This document shows, one piece after another, positions 60,901 to 64,000 of a stretch of 64,000 nucleotides of DNA. Position 1 is the stretch's first letter; the number at the start of each line of letters is the position of its first letter. The DNA comes from SIG440 sp045579055 (GTDB lineage Bacteria > Bacillota > Clostridia > Monoglobales > Monoglobaceae). A model generated the notes under the pieces. It made no database searches, had not been told where the DNA came from, and was given only the letters and a program-made list of their open reading frames with translations. Both the position numbers and the translations under genes were made by a program. The stretch covers positions 1-64,000 of the forward strand of contig JAZNLK010000136.1 of NCBI GenBank assembly GCA_045579055.1. Direction: 5' to 3'.

Positions 60901-63508
60901 AGCGACCCTCATATTCCAGATTGTCAATTGCGGCTGAACCGTCGGTTACTCCAAATCCTATATATCCATTGAGAGGGAAGTTGAGATTTTCCTTTTTTGC
61001 AACGGTCACTCCGTCACAAATCAGTTCAATGTATGAATCCTTGAGCTTGAGTTCAAAATCATGCCAAGCATTCATTGTAGGTGCCGCTCCCGAAAAATCA
61101 GTACGACTGTCGGCTTTGAAAGAACCGAACTGGCTCCACTCATCAATATACCATTTGCCGCTTGTGAAATCGTAACCCGCTTTCAGGTCATACCAGTTTT
61201 TAAAACGTCTTGCTGTCACATAGAAGTTACTTGTGCCGTTGAGCTTTGCTGACCACTTTGCATTCACGTCATAGCTCTGCCCGTTGAGAAGATATGCACC
61301 ACCGCTGATTGTCATTACACCGCCTTCAACCACGGCATTTCCGCCGTCAGAAAGCCAGAAATCAAGGGGTTCAAACTCAGTGTTGCCTTCAAAATCCTCC
61401 CTGTGATAAAACAAATCGTCCGTATTCTTTATCGAAACAATTGTTGAAGCCTCCGGATTTTCCATTGTGCGGATAAGCTCCGCAGGTCTGGGATTTGAAG
61501 GCATCGCAAATGAACCCTTGTAAATATTGTCGCACCATACCTGTGCAAGACCCTTGGCAACCGTAATTCGCCAGTAACCTTTCGCAACATCCCCCTCAAG
61601 AACAATTTCATCCTCGCCGCCCAGAGTATTCTGCATCATTGCAAGAAGAACTCCGTTCTTCATTGAAAGGTCAATCTTATAAAATCCGTCATAAAAAACT
61701 ATACTTTCATCAGACGCATCCGTTTTATCGAACTCAATTGAATAATTATGACCGATATTTTCAATTCTCTTTCTGTATTCGTCCTTTTGTAGCCATTCTT
61801 CTTCAAAAACAAGGTTTTTCACCCCTGTTTCCGACTTCGTAAAGCCCGAAATACCGCTATATTCAACATTTACCTCACTTGTCCTCGGCATCAGGAAGGA
61901 ACCGGCAAAATGTCCGTTATAATAAATCATTCCATAGCCCGAGGTTGTCACAATACGATAGTCGCCCTGCCCAAGAGGAAAGCTTTCCGCCCCGTCAATG
62001 GTTTTCACAACAACAGAATTGTCGGAATGTGTCATATTCAGTTCAAAATAGCCGTCAGCCACATTCACCTCACCCTGACCGCCCTCAAAGGAGTAGTCAA
62101 GCATATATTCACGAGCCGAGTTAATTCCCACACTTTCGCTTTCGTTTTGTGCAGATTTCACGGTTATGATGCTTTCAACGTCGCCTGCCTGTCCCACACC
62201 TGCAGACACACGGTATGTTCCTATCTTTGCATTCTTCAGCACATATTCATAGTTCGGAGCATAGCCCCTGCCCACATTAAGACCGTTCACAAAGAAATCA
62301 ACATAATCAACAGAATTTGTCACCGTTGCCTTGAAGGTTATGTTGCCTCCTTCGGCAAATTCTCCGCCGTTTGCAGGTGTTGAAAGACTGATTTCGGGGA
62401 AATAGGGCTTGTAGTGAATATTTCCCAGTTCAAGGTGACAGTCTTCGTTGCCCACAGCTTCAACCATAATGCGGAAAAGCGGTTTCATTCCTGCGGATGC
62501 GGGCATACGGTATCTTGTGACCTGACCGCCATCCATATAGATTGTGACGTATTCTCCTCTGATTTCGAACTTCCAATGGTGCAGGTCGTTTCCGATGTCG
62601 GTAAGGATTCCGTAGTCACCGGTGGATGATGTTTCGGCAGAAACACATCTGATTCTGTCAGGGCTAAGGTAATGATAGTTGTTGTAGCCATTAGTTGCCG
62701 CCTTCAACACAATTGATTCCGAACCGTAATTGTGAATCTGAAGGTCAAAGTCCATATCAAAATTATCAGGGGTCTTGGGGGCACGTTCCACCTGAAAATA
62801 CCCCGACTTGTCCTTGATTTTGAACTCAATATTACCATTACTATTCACAAAAATCTCATCACAGTCAGTGATTGTCCAGCCCTCTGTGGACGTTGCCCAG
62901 TTGGTTGTGAATTCTGAGGCATATTCTGTTTCAGCAGGAGCTGTGAGAATCATTGGCGACAAATCGCTTCCGTCAGGCTTGGTGATTGAAAAATCCTTCA
63001 CCTGAACTGCACCGTCAGGAGTTGCCCCGGATGTGCAGAAATAAGCAAATTTACCCCATGAATTGTCCTGAGCCGTTCCCGTTGCGAAATAGGTATCATC
63101 AATATAGATATCAAAAGCTTCGTTTCTCACTTTAAGCTTGTATGTATGCCAATTTGTGTCGGTGGTGTGCATCCAGTATTTGCCGTTGAAATCCCAGATT
63201 CTGTCCTTATATACATAGATTCCGGCACGGTGCTTGCCTGTGCAGAAGTAAGCAGCCTGAAAGGCATTTGTTCCCCACTCCGACACACGCATTGAAAAGC
63301 TGACATCAAAGCTGTCGGGAATATTCAGGGTCTTTCTCGCCTCAGAAGCTGTATTCATCGTGAGAGTTGACCCGGAATAGGATATGTTTTTTGTTTGCCA
63401 GCCTGACCAGGGATAAGTGGTTGCCGCAGATGCATCAATGGGTGTAAACACCGGAGCGATGCAAGTTAATATCATAACCAAAGTCATCAAAAACGCAATT
63501 TTTTTCAT
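57917..63508 (-). CDS. Secreted 1863-residue sialidase-fold protein, paralogue of 43573-47841
   Basis: A signal peptide (1-29) is followed by the layout of the 1422-residue protein: two concanavalin-A-like domains, an Ig-like domain ('YVDFFVNGLNVGRGY'), beta-sandwich domains, a propeller (~905-1210; Asp boxes TTDGGETW, VSSDDAKTW and DSRDNGVSF) and the copper-amine-oxidase-N-like domain (~1215-1315). It lacks one Ig-like domain of the paralogue. It adds ~530 C-terminal residues with two more laminin-G-like domains ('YWLDNVKVYNQT', 'WAIDNALVSQ') and a short terminal beta domain. As in the paralogue, no FRIP motif is clear and the substrate is unknown. It is transcribed alone, outside the surface operon, so its control may differ. 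Confidence 0.88.
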   Translation of the reverse strand: MKKIAFLMTLVMILTCIAPVFTPIDASAATTYPWSGWQTKNISYSGSTLTMNTASEARKTLNIPDSFDVSFSMRVSEWGTNAFQAAYFCTGKHRAGIYVYKDRIWDFNGKYWMHTTDTNWHTYKLKVRNEAFDIYIDDTYFATGTAQDNSWGKFAYFCTSGATPDGAVQVKDFSITKPDGSDLSPMILTAPAETEYASEFTTNWATSTEGWTITDCDEIFVNSNGNIEFKIKDKSGYFQVERAPKTPDNFDMDFDLQIHNYGSESIVLKAATNGYNNYHYLSPDRIRCVSAETSSTGDYGILTDIGNDLHHWKFEIRGEYVTIYMDGGQVTRYRMPASAGMKPLFRIMVEAVGNEDCHLELGNIHYKPYFPEISLSTPANGGEFAEGGNITFKATVTNSVDYVDFFVNGLNVGRGYAPNYEYVLKNAKIGTYRVSAGVGQAGDVESIITVKSAQNESESVGINSAREYMLDYSFEGGQGEVNVADGYFELNMTHSDNSVVVKTIDGAESFPLGQGDYRIVTTSGYGMIYYNGHFAGSFLMPRTSEVNVEYSGISGFTKSETGVKNLVFEEEWLQKDEYRKRIENIGHNYSIEFDKTDASDESIVFYDGFYKIDLSMKNGVLLAMMQNTLGGEDEIVLEGDVAKGYWRITVAKGLAQVWCDNIYKGSFAMPSNPRPAELIRTMENPEASTIVSIKNTDDLFYHREDFEGNTEFEPLDFWLSDGGNAVVEGGVMTISGGAYLLNGQSYDVNAKWSAKLNGTSNFYVTARRFKNWYDLKAGYDFTSGKWYIDEWSQFGSFKADSRTDFSGAAPTMNAWHDFELKLKDSYIELICDGVTVAKKENLNFPLNGYIGFGVTDGSAAIDNLEYEGRCAVTAAVKTATISDKVGIAEIWEDKTGAVYIQANGHIKTTDGGETWSEYTASSATENRIRLNDGRLMELRTGELTNPVEIWVSSDDAKTWTRVGYMNEDDDQRRVVLTGSITQAKNGRVFISPGYGFSEYGTINEMDTFYSDDLKNWYRSETTYNSGEDGMNLQEGSHVELPDGTIRWFARSGEGFVMYCDSRDNGVSFDEWRPSQLISPLCTYAVERDSEDLNTYWAIMQYDAVTYDYRYQHRPRNRFALMVSYDGMESWEFVATLNEQSQFPSYDACNHVLRVFGDTVYIQWNNLHTPRRSITYAIDKSKVRSQKRFEEVHERYNWGESSGSVSDTLCFVPKMSGTAMIYGESVDVTVIDGKYDATVIGKIFGATSKVSGNNLVFSIGDGEVVFTEGANTYSVNGATKTFGEVCLSKGYLDIDACAEAFGKNISDMEDSFVLWSGEVASASYLNEYLNYAPKSGTGVEDLTGTMFGDKHLIFVQDYDSGKSGVTVDAAPGSSSDAYDDILKVVDDGTGNKVLDITITNNTSGSTYSFDGFATSQATGSQNGFDIDLKNGVVVTYDILKKDEGVAIGVELADNDDGSGRIIVIPASAIPKKDKWYTVETRYVDGKTPLVIVTDPETGMGKAAAATASANIIGSSNYNRVRIVSDPRYAAFTGNITTENGKNAFTTHYWLDNVKVYNQTAKLTSGVVFRKDFEGQDGVWGTFTPEYCTKDCNTHWIMERTVESGHTWGRYELNGDVQTMPTDNYQLTVDICKLALGHSLSVQMYSANNDGWIIPANDVEIGTWYTYKLVEENGVKKAYRKLKTDSEYTEIMVVTDNPDNHEAPVVKSQTLPISSSWTKHFAFAIEATQSQVGNDPTSTGASLTGLGSKWAIDNALVSQLGAAEVEYFSEDDKVYNKLNVLATDVEQSEFMPIIGYFDAEGKLISTDFEGSAELDFGKGESQQFVMYAGSALYNKVKEENGKMRAFFWTADGEPISKDIDLTDTF

Positions 63509-63617
63509 AATTGTCCCCCTGTTCTTTTGGGTTAATAGAATTACTGTATATTTAATCAGAATTCTTCTGTTTTTTTCGGAATTAAAATGTTCTGTCGCAA
63601 ATTTTTATGTCAAAAAG

Positions 63618-63703
63618 CTCCTTCGACCCGCATACGCTCCGCTCAGGATGACCGCAAGCAGTCACTTTTACCGTCATTCCGAGCCCGTCGAGGAATCTTT
63701 CTG
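63618..63703. repeat. Dispersed GTCATTCCGA-type intergenic repeat, copy 2
   Basis: CTTCGACCCGC and GCTCAGGATGAC are followed by CCGTCATTCCGAGC and CGAGGAATCTTTC. The modules match those of copy 1 at 39647-39709 read on the other strand. It lies in the 327-bp gap between the large sialidase-fold gene and the partial gene at the edge. The rest of that gap holds the leader of the former and the terminator of the latter. Confidence 0.5.
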
Positions 63704-63741
63704 CAAAAGATCCAACATTTACAAAAAAACTGTTTTAAAAA

Positions 63742-63768
63742 GGGAACCCACAATTTCTGCGGGTTCCC
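63742..63768 (-). terminator. Terminator of the partial gene at the right edge
   Basis: GGGAACCC (63742-63749) and GGGTTCCC (63761-63768) form a stem, extended by CA/TG inside. TTTTTAAAAC follows on the minus strand. Confidence 0.8.
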
Positions 63769-63835
63769 TCCCTTGGGAGCAAATTCATCAAGTCGTTTTG
63801 TCCCGTAAAATCTAATTTTTCAATTTCGGATTAAA

Positions 63836-64000
63836 TTATTTAACAATCATTTCAGCAACATTCATTACGTCACGGATCGGAACAAGTGTTCCCATTGAAT
63901 CCAAAAGGAATACCTTCGCAACAAGGTTTTCTGCACGTGAATCAGTTTCAAGGTTCACATCAACTGTGCCTTCAACACTGATATCAGCCGCTGCAGCGCC
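63836..64000 (-). CDS. C-terminal end of a surface-type protein (partial)
   Basis: Only the last 54 codons and the TAA stop are in the window; the 5' part lies beyond position 64000. The visible end ('VDVNLETDSRAENLVAKVFL', 'DSMGTLVPI') resembles the C-terminal beta domain of the two proteins at 52913-54944 ('VYDASGKMIDC', 'VFFDKNMRM'). It is probably another exported protein of the same kind. A terminator follows ~70 bp downstream. Confidence 0.75.
   Translation of the reverse strand, partial: GAAAADISVEGTVDVNLETDSRAENLVAKVFLLDSMGTLVPIRDVMNVAEMIVK

Noticed and set aside
1..64000. tRNA, rRNA, transposase, integrase or phage genes
   Set aside because: None was seen. The repeats found are short, non-coding and lack transposase genes or attachment-site structure.

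Overview
The window looks like a chromosome segment of an anaerobic, carbohydrate-degrading Clostridia-type Firmicute, probably a gut or herbivore-hindgut organism. The basis is five proteins with S-layer homology (SLH) anchors, a lipoprotein sugar-binding protein, many AAGGAGG-type ribosome binding sites, many glycoside hydrolases with AraC regulators, and AT-rich intergenic DNA. I cannot name a species. SLH-rich pectin or mannan degraders such as Monoglobus are only an impression. There are no tRNA or rRNA genes, CRISPR arrays, transposases or phage genes.

Layout. 1-1.6 kb: a duplicated fragment of an SGNH-esterase gene, a zinc-ribbon DUF805 membrane protein, and an SGNH esterase gene broken by an in-frame TAG. 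1.7-9.4 kb: a minus-strand unit of a TetR repressor, an SLH protein with InlB-type repeats, and a large SLH protein that joins an AmyE-like GH13 fold lacking its catalytic residues to a beta-helix. 9.5-12.9 kb: an AraC regulator divergent from a GH38 alpha-mannosidase. 12.9-13.2 kb: an intergenic region with nine successive hairpins. 13.2-19.9 kb: a hexuronate operon (uxaB, uxaA, GH2 beta-hexuronidase, uxaC) with a divergent AraC gene. 20-29 kb: a 2373-residue von Willebrand A/SLH adhesin coupled to a small cysteine-rich protein, behind a regulator with two helix-turn-helix domains. 29-33.5 kb: DUF4432 epimerase-like, SPFH/zinc-ribbon and metallo-beta-lactamase-fold proteins, and a stand-alone HsdR N-terminal domain. 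33.5-39.6 kb: a second five-hairpin element, then an operon of a cytoplasmic FG-GAP propeller, GH130 phosphorylase, HAD phosphatase and SIS isomerase. 39.8-41.7 kb: a DUF4965-type protein. 41.9-54.9 kb: a tightly packed six-gene operon for exported proteins (two paralogous beta-sandwich proteins, two SLH proteins, a sialidase-fold protein and a solute-binding lipoprotein). 55-57.8 kb: GH2 divergent from an AraC gene. 57.9-63.5 kb: a larger paralogue of the sialidase-fold protein. The right edge holds the end of another surface-type protein.

How the genes may work together. SLH proteins and secreted propellers would bind and trim glycans at the cell surface. A lipoprotein would capture the products for a transporter that is not in the window. 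Cytoplasmic GH2, GH38 and GH130 enzymes would finish them, and uronates would go through Uxa enzymes toward KDG. The most useful new signal is a shared tandem direct-repeat box (half-site AGTAGRA, spaced 21-22 bp) at three promoters. It ties the AraC gene at 57.0 kb to the GH2 gene, to the 13-kb surface operon and, in the opposite orientation, to the FG-GAP/GH130 operon. This predicts one regulon. A second signal is a modular five-hairpin intergenic element present twice, with stems that differ in sequence but keep their pairing.
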